DNA of 64,000 nt from G963662265 sp963668545 (GTDB lineage: Bacteria; Spirochaetota; Spirochaetia; CADAEX01). Under the pieces are notes generated by a model. It worked only from the letters and a program-made list of their open reading frames with translations, searched no databases and was not told where the DNA came from. Location: NCBI GenBank assembly GCA_963668545.1, contig OY764868.1:2170001-2234000 (forward strand), in the 5' to 3' direction. Shown here one piece after another: positions 1 through 8,476 of this stretch; the first letter of the stretch is position 1, and each line of letters opens with the position of its first letter. Position numbers and translations under genes: made by a program.

Positions 1-831
1 ATGGTTGATAACATCCCCGACCTTTACAATGAATTTGCAGCAGAGGGAATGCTCTATAAATTCATTCCAACAGATCTTGAAAGTGTTATGACTGAGGATG
101 CCAGAAAACAGCCTCTTGCAGTACACCATTACGGATGCAAGGGAGTTCTTTACAATACTGCACTTAACAAGGAACCGCCGATTGATTCATGGTGGGACCT
201 CACAAGACCTGAATGGAAGGGAAGAATTGTAGCCAAGGACCCTGCAAAATCAGGAACAGAACTCAGTGTATTTGCAATGTTTGTAAAGGATTCAGATACA
301 ATGGCAAAATCCTACAAAGAGGAATTCGGTGAGGATATTGTCCTCAGCGAAGGATGTGAAAATGCCGGATATGAGTTTATAAAAAGAATTCTTGCGAACG
401 AACTTGTACTCATGTCAGGTTCTGATCCTGTAATTGCCGCAGTTGCATCAACAAATGTAGATAATCCACCAGTCGGCATAGTCAGTCTTTCAAAAATCAG
501 GACTATTGTGGATGACGGCCTGAGCGCAGATATCATCAAGGACCTCAAACCCAAAATGGGGCTTATGACAACCACATCAGTTGCAATAGTAAAGGGTTCA
601 AAAAATCCTGCCGGAGCAAAGCTTCTCACAAGGTGGATGATGGGAGCTGATGATAAAAAGGACTTCGCAGGATATAATCCCTATCATGTTGTAGGAAACT
701 GGAGTCCAAGGACTGATATCCCGCAGCCAGCAGACCAGCCTGATATCGGCAATAATGTATATTATGAAGATCCTGACTGGCTTTACAATAATATTGTTAA
801 AGTAAGGGATTTCTGGGTACAGCACCAGTAA
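1..831 (+). CDS. ABC transporter extracellular solute-binding protein, 3' part
   Basis: The open frame runs in from the window edge, so the N-terminus with its signal peptide is missing and the first ATG here is probably internal. The 276 visible residues look like the C-terminal two thirds of a periplasmic binding protein of the iron(III)/spermidine type: a hinge-like stretch around GCKGVLYNTALNKEPPIDSW, then DLTRPEWKGRIVAKDPAKSG, which is typical of AfuA/PotD-like proteins. Such proteins deliver a ligand to an inner-membrane ABC importer. The ligand cannot be read from the sequence, and no permease or ATPase gene follows; any partners must lie upstream of the window. A strong terminator directly after the stop shows this is the last gene of its transcript. 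Confidence 0.8.
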   Translation: MVDNIPDLYNEFAAEGMLYKFIPTDLESVMTEDARKQPLAVHHYGCKGVLYNTALNKEPPIDSWWDLTRPEWKGRIVAKDPAKSGTELSVFAMFVKDSDTMAKSYKEEFGEDIVLSEGCENAGYEFIKRILANELVLMSGSDPVIAAVASTNVDNPPVGIVSLSKIRTIVDDGLSADIIKDLKPKMGLMTTTSVAIVKGSKNPAGAKLLTRWMMGADDKKDFAGYNPYHVVGNWSPRTDIPQPADQPDIGNNVYYEDPDWLYNNIVKVRDFWVQHQ

Positions 832-833
832 TG

Positions 834-870
834 AAAAAAAAGGCTTAACTTTCATGTTAAGCCTTTTTTA
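834..870 (+). terminator. Rho-independent terminator, probably bidirectional
   Basis: A perfect 10-bp stem (AAGGCTTAAC at 840-849 with its complement at 856-865) closes a 6-nt loop. It is flanked by an A-run before and a T-run after, so it can end the solute-binding gene on the plus strand and the small gene at 883-1143 on the minus strand. Confidence 0.9.
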
Positions 871-882
871 TTATCAGCATAA

Positions 883-1143
883 TCAGACAAGAGGCTCAGG
901 CGGCTCTATTTTCAACACGGAGCAGGCATATTCTCCGGAGACCTTTGTAAGCTGCTCCAGAAGGTCAGCATATCCTGTTGTATTTCTCGGTCCCATTACC
1001 CTTCCCCTGCTGTCAATTTTATACACCATGAGTTCAGCATTTCTTCCGTCAGGCTGAATGTCATTTACATAGTAGTACTTCCACTCCTCCTTCCCTGTAG
1101 TGCTGTTGTATACCTTTTCCCTGAACCATTCGCCTGCTTCCAT
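883..1143 (-). CDS. Hypothetical 86-residue protein
   Basis: A small soluble protein that I do not recognise. It starts MEAGEWFREKVYNSTTGKEE and is rich in aromatic and charged residues, with no signal peptide or membrane segment. A good Shine-Dalgarno sequence (AGGAGA, 6 nt before the ATG) supports the start at 1143. It sits just downstream of the phosphohexomutase gene on the same strand with an 18-bp gap, so the two may be cotranscribed, and it ends at the terminator at 834-870. No function is proposed. Confidence 0.6.
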   Translation of the reverse strand: MEAGEWFREKVYNSTTGKEEWKYYYVNDIQPDGRNAELMVYKIDSRGRVMGPRNTTGYADLLEQLTKVSGEYACSVLKIEPPEPLV

Positions 1144-1161
1144 CTGTTTCTCCTGTAATAA

Positions 1162-2892
1162 TTATAATTTCGAAATTATTTTTTCAATATCCTGTTTTAT
1201 CCCGGCAACCTTGGTTTCTGCTGATTTTTTTGCCTTCCCAAGATTATTTCCAGCGTTTTCGCAGCATGAAATATAAAACTTGATCTTGGGTTCTGTACCG
1301 GAAGGCCTTACTGTTACAAGACTACCATCAGCGAGGGGGAACTGAAGTACATTTGATTTTGGAAGGGTAAGTCCTTCTATAACAACATCCTTTTCATAAT
1401 CCCTCACTTCAGAAACCTTAATTCCACCCAGTTCTGAAGGGGGAGTTTTTCTGAGATTTTCCATAAGAGAACTCATTATATTGAGCCCCTTTTCCCCTTT
1501 GAAAGTCTTTGATATAAGGCTTTCCATGTAATACCCGTATTTCTCATATATCTGATCAAGGTATTCAAGGATTGATCTCCCTTCAGAAAAATTATAAAGA
1601 GCCATTTCAGCAGTAAGGGCAGCCGCAGATACAGCATCCTTGTCTCTCACCCTGTCGGAAACAAGAAAGCCGTAGCTCTCCTCCCCTCCGAAAATATATT
1701 TTTCGCCTGTTTTTTCAAAATCTGCAATAAGCTTTGCTATCCATTTAAACCCTGTAAGAACATCATATACTTTTACACCGAAGCTTTCACCGATTTTTCT
1801 CTGAAGTTCTGTAGTAACTATGGTTTTAACAATAGCCCCTTTTTCAGGTTTTTTACCTGACTCTTCAAGAGAAGAGAGAATATAGTATGCAAGCATGGAT
1901 CCAAGCTGGTTCCCATTAATAAGAACATATTCATCTCCGCTGCCTGAAGGGACAGCAATACCTATTCTGTCGGAATCAGGATCAGTACCCATAACCAGAT
2001 CTGCCTTTACTTTTTTTGCCAGATCAACAGCCATTTTCATAGCTGATGCTTCTTCAGGATTGGGAAACTCTACAGTAGGGAAATTCCCGTCAGGTTCAGC
2101 CTGTTCAGGAACAGTGATAACATCTATCCCGGCATCTGACAGGGCCTTTTCAACAGGGATTCTACCTGCGCCGTGAAGAGGTGTATAAACAATTTTAAGC
2201 TCCTTACCCTTTTCCCTGATAAGATCTTTCCTTATAAAGCAGCTATCAACCATTTCCATATAAGGGATGTCAATTTTCCTGTCAATATATTCAAGCAATC
2301 CTGATGAAACAGCTTCATCTTCTGTCATTATTTTTATGTCAGAAGCTTTCTTCACCTCATCTATAATCAGCTTGTCATGGGGAGCTACAATCTGTCCCCC
2401 GTCTGACCATGATACTTTATAGCCGTTGTATTCAGCCGGATTATGGCTTGCTGTTAGCACAATCCCTGCTGTGCACCCGAGTTCTCTTACTGCAAATGAG
2501 AGTTCAGGAGTGGGCCTCAGAGATGTAAAAAGATATACTTTGATACTGTTTGCTGCCAGTACAAGGGAAGCCTCTTTGGCAAAGAGGTCTGAGTATCTTC
2601 TTGAGTCATAGGCAACTGCAACAGATCCCCTCCCTTTGCCGACAGCCATGTTTATATAATTTGCAAGCCCCTGTGTTGTTTTCTGAATAATATAAGGATT
2701 TATTCTGTTGTATCCGCCCCCTATAACTCCCCTGATTCCCCCTGTACCGAAATCAAGCTGTTTGAAAAAGCGGTCATTAAGTTCATCAAAATCCTTTTTT
2801 TCGATAAGTTCTTCAATCTCTTTTCTGAACTTTTCATTATTCTCAAAAGAGGTATATTCTTCAGCAATCCTAATTAAATCATTATTATCCAT
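1162..2892 (-). CDS. Phosphohexomutase (phosphoglucomutase/phosphomannomutase family)
   Basis: A 576-residue alpha-D-phosphohexomutase that interconverts hexose-1- and hexose-6-phosphates in the cytoplasm. All four hallmark sites are visible: the phosphoserine loop GIVLTASHNPAEYNGYKV, the metal-binding loop MGTDPDSDRIG, the sugar-specificity loop GGEESYGF and the phosphate-binding RPSGTEPKIKFY near the C-terminus. Length and the GGEES form fit the PgcA/PGM2-like group; whether glucose, mannose or pentose phosphates are preferred is not decidable here. I start at MDNNDL because AAGGGGAAAG precedes that ATG; an upstream in-frame TTG would add 16 hydrophobic residues. A HAD phosphatase gene lies upstream on the same strand. 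Confidence 0.93.
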   Translation of the reverse strand: MDNNDLIRIAEEYTSFENNEKFRKEIEELIEKKDFDELNDRFFKQLDFGTGGIRGVIGGGYNRINPYIIQKTTQGLANYINMAVGKGRGSVAVAYDSRRYSDLFAKEASLVLAANSIKVYLFTSLRPTPELSFAVRELGCTAGIVLTASHNPAEYNGYKVSWSDGGQIVAPHDKLIIDEVKKASDIKIMTEDEAVSSGLLEYIDRKIDIPYMEMVDSCFIRKDLIREKGKELKIVYTPLHGAGRIPVEKALSDAGIDVITVPEQAEPDGNFPTVEFPNPEEASAMKMAVDLAKKVKADLVMGTDPDSDRIGIAVPSGSGDEYVLINGNQLGSMLAYYILSSLEESGKKPEKGAIVKTIVTTELQRKIGESFGVKVYDVLTGFKWIAKLIADFEKTGEKYIFGGEESYGFLVSDRVRDKDAVSAAALTAEMALYNFSEGRSILEYLDQIYEKYGYYMESLISKTFKGEKGLNIMSSLMENLRKTPPSELGGIKVSEVRDYEKDVVIEGLTLPKSNVLQFPLADGSLVTVRPSGTEPKIKFYISCCENAGNNLGKAKKSAETKVAGIKQDIEKIISKL

Positions 2893-3016
2893 AACTTTCC
2901 CCTTAAATGATATTATAACTTTTTTACAGAAGGGATACAAAAACTTTTTATTCCGCTCACCTGAAGCCGGCTGCTTTTTTATTCTGTATTTTTTAATTCA
3001 ATCAGATCAATAAAAT

Positions 3017-3679
3017 TTATTTATTTTTAAAATATTCAAGAAGCTCTCCCGGTTTCTCTATGAAATTGACAGCTCCTGCTTCTTCCAGCTGCTGCCTGCT
3101 CCTGTATCCCCAGAGGACACTTAAAGAGAAGAATCCTGCATTTACTGCTGTCATATGATCAACATCGGAATCCCCCATATACAGTATCCTTTCTTTTGAA
3201 ACCCCCAGCGCTTCAGCAACAAGATAAGCACCGGCAGGATCCGGTTTTTTAGGGGTACCATCAACAGCTCCCCGTACATTTATGAAATATTTCCCTCTGA
3301 AAAGTATTTCTGCTATTTTTGAAGTTACAGGATGGGCCTTGTTTGAAAAAACACCCATTTTAATCCCTTTTTCTTCAAGCTCGGAGAGGATTTCTTCAAC
3401 ACCGGGGTAGAAAGCTGTTTTAATAACAGGGTTTTCAGCATACTCTTTAATAAGCTCATCAGCATATTCCGCCACAAGCTTTTCATTCTTTCTGAGATTC
3501 TCAGGAAGAGCTTTATATACAGCATCCTTGAGTCCCCATCCTACTATACTGCTTACATTATCATAATCAACAAGGGGACAATCATGTGATTCAAGGACCT
3601 TGTTCAGATAAAACCATATATCATACTGGGTATCAATAAGTGTACCGTCAAGATCAAATATCACTGCATCAAATTTCAT
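3017..3679 (-). CDS. HAD-superfamily phosphatase, phosphoglycolate phosphatase-like
   Basis: A 220-residue haloacid-dehalogenase hydrolase. The nucleophile motif FDLDGTLIDT opens the protein, a helical cap follows, then motif II (GVFSNKAHP), the motif III lysine (GTPKKPDP) and motif IV YMGDSDVDHMTAVNAG. This is the Gph/YieH layout, and the substrate is likely a small phosphate ester such as 2-phosphoglycolate, but HAD specificity cannot be assigned from motifs alone. The start at MKFDAVIFDLDG is chosen because GGGGAAA precedes it and the family begins there. It lies 124 bp upstream of the phosphohexomutase gene in the same direction. Confidence 0.85.
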   Translation of the reverse strand: MKFDAVIFDLDGTLIDTQYDIWFYLNKVLESHDCPLVDYDNVSSIVGWGLKDAVYKALPENLRKNEKLVAEYADELIKEYAENPVIKTAFYPGVEEILSELEEKGIKMGVFSNKAHPVTSKIAEILFRGKYFINVRGAVDGTPKKPDPAGAYLVAEALGVSKERILYMGDSDVDHMTAVNAGFFSLSVLWGYRSRQQLEEAGAVNFIEKPGELLEYFKNK

Positions 3680-3858
3680 ATTTTTCCCCGTTTTTCTGAA
3701 TAGTTCAGTAATATTATACAATATAGTTATTAATTTCTACAGGAGCACAATCCTGTCAGAAATTATGTTTTATAATATGACTGTAATTGATCAGGAAAAA
3801 TATTTCCTGTAAGTTGGGTCATAAAGCAGATAACATGTGTTCAGAGGCAGGAAAATTG

Positions 3859-4650
3859 ATGAAAGGAAAAAAGAAAGCAGACAGATCAGCAGATTTTGAA
3901 AGCTTCTATTCCGATATGCACGGAAAGAGGTGGGAGGATCTTAAAAAAAGTTTCCTGAAAGAACCGGCCTACCATACACTGGATATAAAACTTCTTAAAC
4001 CCTATTTTCTTGATGAGGCATCGATTTATCCTGTAAAAGCACTTGATATAAAACCTGGAATGGCTGTTCTGGATATGTGTGCCGCACCGGGAGGGAAAAC
4101 ACTGCTTATAGCTGTCAGCAACGGACATGAAGGAACAGTTACAGCAAATGACAGATCAGCTGACAGGAGGAGCAGGCTTAAAAAGGTGATAAAAGAGCAT
4201 CTTCCGGAAGACCTTGCTGCCACTGTAACAGTAACTGCCCATGATGCTGCAAAATGGGGAGTATATGAAAAAAACATTTATGACAGGGTTCTCCTTGATG
4301 CCCCCTGCTCTTCTGAAAGACATGTTTTCAACTCACCGGCCCATATGGAAAACTGGAGCAGGACAAGGACAAAACGGCTTGCGGAAAGACAGTTTGCAAT
4401 GCTTGCTTCAGCTCTTGAAGCTGTAAAGCCCGGGGGAAGGATTGTTTATTCCACCTGCTCAATTTCAGATTATGAAAATGACATGGTAATAGAAAAACTG
4501 TTCAGAAAAAGAAAGGATCAGTTCAGGATTATAAGAGAGCCGGCCGGAATTCCGGGAGAAGAGACAGAATACGGAAGAAAGCTGTGGCCTGATAAAAAAC
4601 CTTATGCAGGACCGATTTTTTATTCTATAATAAAAAAAAAGGAGCAGTAG
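3859..4650 (+). CDS. RNA m5C methyltransferase, NOL1/NOP2/Sun family
   Basis: A SAM-dependent RNA cytosine-C5 methyltransferase of about 263 residues. Visible motifs are the SAM loop VLDMCAAPGGKT, motif IV LLDAPCSSERHVF carrying a catalytic Cys, and motif VI YSTCSISDYEND with the second catalytic Cys. It lacks the NusB-like N-terminal RNA-binding domain of RsmB and resembles the compact RsmF/NSUN-type enzymes acting on rRNA; the exact base is unknown. I choose ATG 3859, preceded by GGCAGGAAAA; in-frame TTG 3787 and ATG 3835 are alternatives without a clear ribosome-binding site. It ends 7 bp before the surface-protein gene, suggesting cotranscription. Confidence 0.88.
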   Translation: MKGKKKADRSADFESFYSDMHGKRWEDLKKSFLKEPAYHTLDIKLLKPYFLDEASIYPVKALDIKPGMAVLDMCAAPGGKTLLIAVSNGHEGTVTANDRSADRRSRLKKVIKEHLPEDLAATVTVTAHDAAKWGVYEKNIYDRVLLDAPCSSERHVFNSPAHMENWSRTRTKRLAERQFAMLASALEAVKPGGRIVYSTCSISDYENDMVIEKLFRKRKDQFRIIREPAGIPGEETEYGRKLWPDKKPYAGPIFYSIIKKKEQ

Positions 4651-4657
4651 CAGACTT

Positions 4658-6601
4658 ATGAGAAGACATGTAATATTATCAGTTCTCTGTATGATAATTA
4701 TGCTTATCATAACAAATCCCGGATTCAGCCAGGAGAGCACTGTAAAACCCAGAATAGCGGTAAAAAAACTCACAGTAAGCGATCCCGGCAACATACAGCT
4801 TGAGGTTATTTCAGACAGGATAACAGACAGCACAGAACTTGTCCTTAAATTCATGAACGAATATGAATTCGATACTTCCCCGGGGATTTCATCTGTGGAA
4901 ACTACAGACAGTTCAATGCTTGATTACTGCAACAGGAACAATATTGATAATATTGTCTACGGTAAAACATATATCGGAAGCGATAATTCATTTGTCATTG
5001 AGATGTCTGTTTTCAGCAGGAAAAAGGCTCAGACAGCACTAACACGCATCGGGCGCGCAGAAACTGCCCTTGATATTTTTGATACAGCAGACAGGCTCAC
5101 AGCTGTAATTATTGAGGAATTCAGCGGTGTCCACATAGCTTTCGGAAAGGTGCATCTTGAAAACAGCGGAGTTGCGGGAAGCTTTATCCCTTACATTGAC
5201 GGAGAGCCTTTTCCGGAAAATTCTTCAACAATAGAAAACCTTCTTATTGGAAAACGGACTGTGGAAATAAGGCAGAACAGGATGCTCGGCGAAACTTCAA
5301 TATTCAGCACAGAAGTTACAGTTTCTGAAAACAGTGCTGCAGATGTTGTTTTCGAGATACCCGACCTTCTTCCAGCGGAAACAGAAGTAATTGAAGGCTA
5401 CAATAAAACCATAGACAGGAATTATGACAAGCTCAAGAGAAAAGACAGGGTGATTCAGGCCTTCAACGAGATTGATTCGCTGCTTTCAGACACCCCATGG
5501 AACATTACACTTGAAGATCTGAGAGCTGATTACAGAAAAAAAAGAACAGAATATGAGGCAAACCTCGCAGAGCTTGCAAAGAAAGGAAAGCGTGAATTTA
5601 TTGTCGGTGCTTCATTGGGTGTTAACATTGCTGATATTACACAAAGAAGCCATGATGACGGGGAGGATTCGAAGGACAACAGCCCCTATGACCCGGTCCA
5701 TGATGATGAATGGAATAAAGACAAACCTCCGTCCCCACAAATTGGAGTCAATATCCAGTATCAGCTTTTCAGAAACCTTTATCTTCAGACAGAATTCAAC
5801 TACAAGGAACTGTATTACTCAGATATCGGCGGCTTTGAAAATTATATAAGAATTACTGAAATTCCTGTACTTCTCAAACTGACAAAGCAGTTTGAAAACC
5901 ACAGGTTCAGCATGTATATGGGACCCGGACTTTTTAAAATAGAAAAAGCAAACGGTATTTTCAATTATGAATCAGAACTTAATTTCACACGTCTTGATGT
6001 CAGGGATGAGGATATCGAGATGATTATGGGTCTTGAGTACGGATATAAAAAGGGGCGGCATTTATTAAGTGCAGGTCTCAGATATACAAACATGAATATA
6101 CTTGAGTACAGTTTTTTTGATGTGGATGACGGCAGGGATTACGATATGATGCTTCACAGCTCCACCTTTGAACTGATTCTGGGATACGGTTACAACCTCG
6201 GAGGAAGCGGGAAAATCATAGAAGAAAAAGACAGGAATAAATGGCTTTTCCCTGCAGAAACAGGTCTCATGTTTATGTCGGGAGGAAGTGAGGATAATAC
6301 AGATATTTTTGCAGGAGGGGGAGCACTGCGCCGGATTACTCCAAATCTCTACGCGGGAATCAAGTTATTCGTATTTTCAGAGGGGGGCGCTCCAATGCTT
6401 TCGATAGCAACTACAAAAAATCCTGATAAAATAATACATAACTATTCAGCTCTTGTGTTTCCCGTTATGGGTACAACTGTAGGCGCTTTTGAGTATAATA
6501 TAGGAATAAATAAAATCAGCCTTGGGGCATTTATGGGTGGTCCCCTTGATAACGGATTACAGGATATTGCTTTTGGTGTCGGGGCGGGATATTATTTCTA
6601 G
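4658..6601 (+). CDS. Large exported protein with C-terminal outer-membrane beta-barrel
   Basis: A 647-residue protein with a signal peptide (MRRHVILSVLCMIIMLIITN, cleavage near GFSQ-E). Residues about 30-170 look like the FlgO/TolB-type alpha/beta fold that opens many exported spirochaete proteins (PRIAVKKLTVSDPG). About 170-240 may be a PEGA-like beta domain (GKVHLENSGVAGSF), and 260-310 is helical and charged. From about 310 to the end, alternating hydrophobic strands with aromatic girdles end in Phe (GVGAGYYF), as expected for a barrel recognised by the BAM machinery. An acidic loop around residues 328-355 may bind cations. No specific family was recognised; a surface or transport role is inference. 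Confidence 0.7.
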   Translation: MRRHVILSVLCMIIMLIITNPGFSQESTVKPRIAVKKLTVSDPGNIQLEVISDRITDSTELVLKFMNEYEFDTSPGISSVETTDSSMLDYCNRNNIDNIVYGKTYIGSDNSFVIEMSVFSRKKAQTALTRIGRAETALDIFDTADRLTAVIIEEFSGVHIAFGKVHLENSGVAGSFIPYIDGEPFPENSSTIENLLIGKRTVEIRQNRMLGETSIFSTEVTVSENSAADVVFEIPDLLPAETEVIEGYNKTIDRNYDKLKRKDRVIQAFNEIDSLLSDTPWNITLEDLRADYRKKRTEYEANLAELAKKGKREFIVGASLGVNIADITQRSHDDGEDSKDNSPYDPVHDDEWNKDKPPSPQIGVNIQYQLFRNLYLQTEFNYKELYYSDIGGFENYIRITEIPVLLKLTKQFENHRFSMYMGPGLFKIEKANGIFNYESELNFTRLDVRDEDIEMIMGLEYGYKKGRHLLSAGLRYTNMNILEYSFFDVDDGRDYDMMLHSSTFELILGYGYNLGGSGKIIEEKDRNKWLFPAETGLMFMSGGSEDNTDIFAGGGALRRITPNLYAGIKLFVFSEGGAPMLSIATTKNPDKIIHNYSALVFPVMGTTVGAFEYNIGINKISLGAFMGGPLDNGLQDIAFGVGAGYYF

Positions 6602-6697
6602 TATCGCAACCTGTTACCGGGATATATAATTTATCCTGATTAATACTGTAAAGTCACAGCTTGAGATTTAAGCTTAAATATGTTCTGATATATATGG

Positions 6698-6722
6698 AAA
6701 AGGGGGAATCATCCCCTTTTTT
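6698..6722 (+). terminator. Rho-independent terminator
   Basis: The stem AAAAGGGG/CCCCTTTT with a 7-nt loop is followed by a T-run. It ends the transcript of the methyltransferase and surface-protein pair. It also shows that an in-frame TTG at 6661 cannot be the start of the next gene. Confidence 0.85.
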
Positions 6723-6747
6723 ATTTCTGCTGATTCAAGGGAAAATA

Positions 6748-7875
6748 ATGGGTTTTAATACTGTCTCAATTGTTAATTGCGGATCTTATGATCCTGATTC
6801 TGTTTACAATGCAATAAAAAAGGCATTTGAAACATCAGGAGGATTTGAAATAAAAGGGAAAAAACTGCTTCTGAAGCCGAATGTGCTGTCAGGAGCCCCT
6901 CCTGAAAAGGCTGTATGTACCCATCCTGAATTTGTCAGGCAGGCTGTAAGATTTTTTCTGGAAAAAGGGGCTGAAAATATTTATGTCGGGGATTCTCCCG
7001 GCTTTCAGTCAACAGATTATGCGGGGAGGAAATCCGGAATAAAAGAAGCTTCTGTATCTGCAGGAGCTGTCTGGACAGACTTTTCAGGCTTCAAAACCCT
7101 GGTAAATCCCGGAGGACTGCTTGTAAAAAAATTTTATGCTGCAGATATTCTTGATAAAGTCGATGCTGTTGTATCCCTCCCGAAAATGAAAACACACCAG
7201 CTGCTCTATTTCACAGGGGGGATGAAAAACCTTTTCGGCCTTGTACCGGGGCTTATGAAATCGCAGTTCCACCTCAGGTTCCCCGACAGGGATAATTTTG
7301 CACAGATGATTACCGACCTCAACACTGCTGTAAAACCTGTTTATACACTTATGGACGGGATTGTTTCGATGGAGGGACCCGGTCCCGGGAACGGATATCC
7401 GAGGAAAACCGGACTGGTGCTGGCTTCATCTAATATACTGGCTCTTGATACTGCTGCTGCTAAAATAATGGGATACAATCCAGATGATATGCCTCTGATA
7501 AAAAAAGCACTTTCATCAGGGAACTGGATGAAATCTTCTGATGATTACAGTATAACAGGGGATTTCAAATCTGAACCAGTTGCAGGTGATTACATAAGAA
7601 TCAGGATTCTGAAAGATATATCAATGTTCAGGGAGAAGATGCCGCTTTTTATTTTCAAAGCATTAAAAAATCTTTCTGTTAAAAAGCCGGTTTTCAATAC
7701 GGTCAGCTGCATTGGATGCGGAGACTGTATAAAAATATGCCCTGCAGATGCACTTACTTTTTCAAAAAAACAGGATAAAAAAGTTGAAATAAACTATAAA
7801 AAATGTATAAGATGCTACTGCTGTCATGAGGTATGTCCTGCAGACGCGATATTTATCAGAAGAAAGATATTCTGA
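6748..7875 (+). CDS. DUF362 domain protein with C-terminal 2x[4Fe-4S] ferredoxin domain
   Basis: A 375-residue protein. The N-terminal about 300 residues match the DUF362 family: LLLKPNVL, the CTHPEF motif, YVGDSPGFQSTDYAGRKSG, KMKTHQLLYFTGGMKNLFG. The C-terminus carries two iron-sulfur motifs, CIGCGDCIKICPADAL and CIRCYCCHEVCPADAI, both complete. The family is common in anaerobes and is presumed to have a redox role, but no reaction is established. The ATG at 6748 is chosen because AAGGG lies 7 nt before it and a terminator hairpin lies immediately upstream. Confidence 0.88.
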   Translation: MGFNTVSIVNCGSYDPDSVYNAIKKAFETSGGFEIKGKKLLLKPNVLSGAPPEKAVCTHPEFVRQAVRFFLEKGAENIYVGDSPGFQSTDYAGRKSGIKEASVSAGAVWTDFSGFKTLVNPGGLLVKKFYAADILDKVDAVVSLPKMKTHQLLYFTGGMKNLFGLVPGLMKSQFHLRFPDRDNFAQMITDLNTAVKPVYTLMDGIVSMEGPGPGNGYPRKTGLVLASSNILALDTAAAKIMGYNPDDMPLIKKALSSGNWMKSSDDYSITGDFKSEPVAGDYIRIRILKDISMFREKMPLFIFKALKNLSVKKPVFNTVSCIGCGDCIKICPADALTFSKKQDKKVEINYKKCIRCYCCHEVCPADAIFIRRKIF

Positions 7876-7985
7876 AACAGATAATCCTGTTTAAGAATTA
7901 ATCAATATCAGCTGTTTTCATTCGACCAGCAGAACCTGTGTTTAAATTACAGCTGTATTCAAAGAATTATCCGGAGATTTAAATT

Positions 7986-8471
7986 TTGGAAAGTCATGTA
8001 CTTGCTGTCTCAGCACTGCTTTCACTTCTTCCTGTATCGGAACTCAGAGGAGCCATCCCCTACATGGCGGCAAACAGTGTGCCGCCTCTTTTTGCCTATT
8101 TCTACTGTGTAGTATTCAATTCGCTTGTAGGCCCTTTTTTCTATATATTTATTTCAACACTGCACAGATTTTTTATCCGCTTCAGATGGTACAGCAATCT
8201 GTTCAACCGTTTTATAGCAAATGCCAGAAAAAAGATAAAGGATAAAGTAGACAGATACGGATACCTCGGAATTATGCTTTTTGTTGCAGTTCCGCTTCCC
8301 ATAACAGGGGCCTATACTGGAACGGTAGGCGCATGGGTGCTCGGAATGCAGAAAAGGAAAACCATACCGGCGGTTATTGCCGGTGTAATGATCTCAGGTG
8401 TTATAGTTACCCTGATAACTTATCTTGGACTTGAAACATTTTCATTTCTTACAAAAAAGGTGAATCTTTAA
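7986..8471 (+). CDS. Small multidrug export-family membrane protein (COG2426)
   Basis: A 161-residue inner-membrane protein starting at TTG. It has about four hydrophobic segments and the family signature LLPVSELRGAIPYM near the N-terminus, followed by a basic amphipathic loop (RKKIKDKVDRYGYLG) and AVPLPITGAYTG. These match the Sm_multidrug_ex family, an export label based on little experiment. The start rests on GGAG about 9 nt upstream. The helicase gene begins 5 bp after the stop, so the two are probably cotranscribed. Confidence 0.8.
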   Translation: MESHVLAVSALLSLLPVSELRGAIPYMAANSVPPLFAYFYCVVFNSLVGPFFYIFISTLHRFFIRFRWYSNLFNRFIANARKKIKDKVDRYGYLGIMLFVAVPLPITGAYTGTVGAWVLGMQKRKTIPAVIAGVMISGVIVTLITYLGLETFSFLTKKVNL

Positions 8472-8476
8472 ATTAA

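Noticed and set aside
6661..6747. N-terminal extension of the DUF362 protein from TTG 6661
   Set aside because: The stretch contains a complete rho-independent terminator, and ATG 6748 has its own ribosome-binding site.
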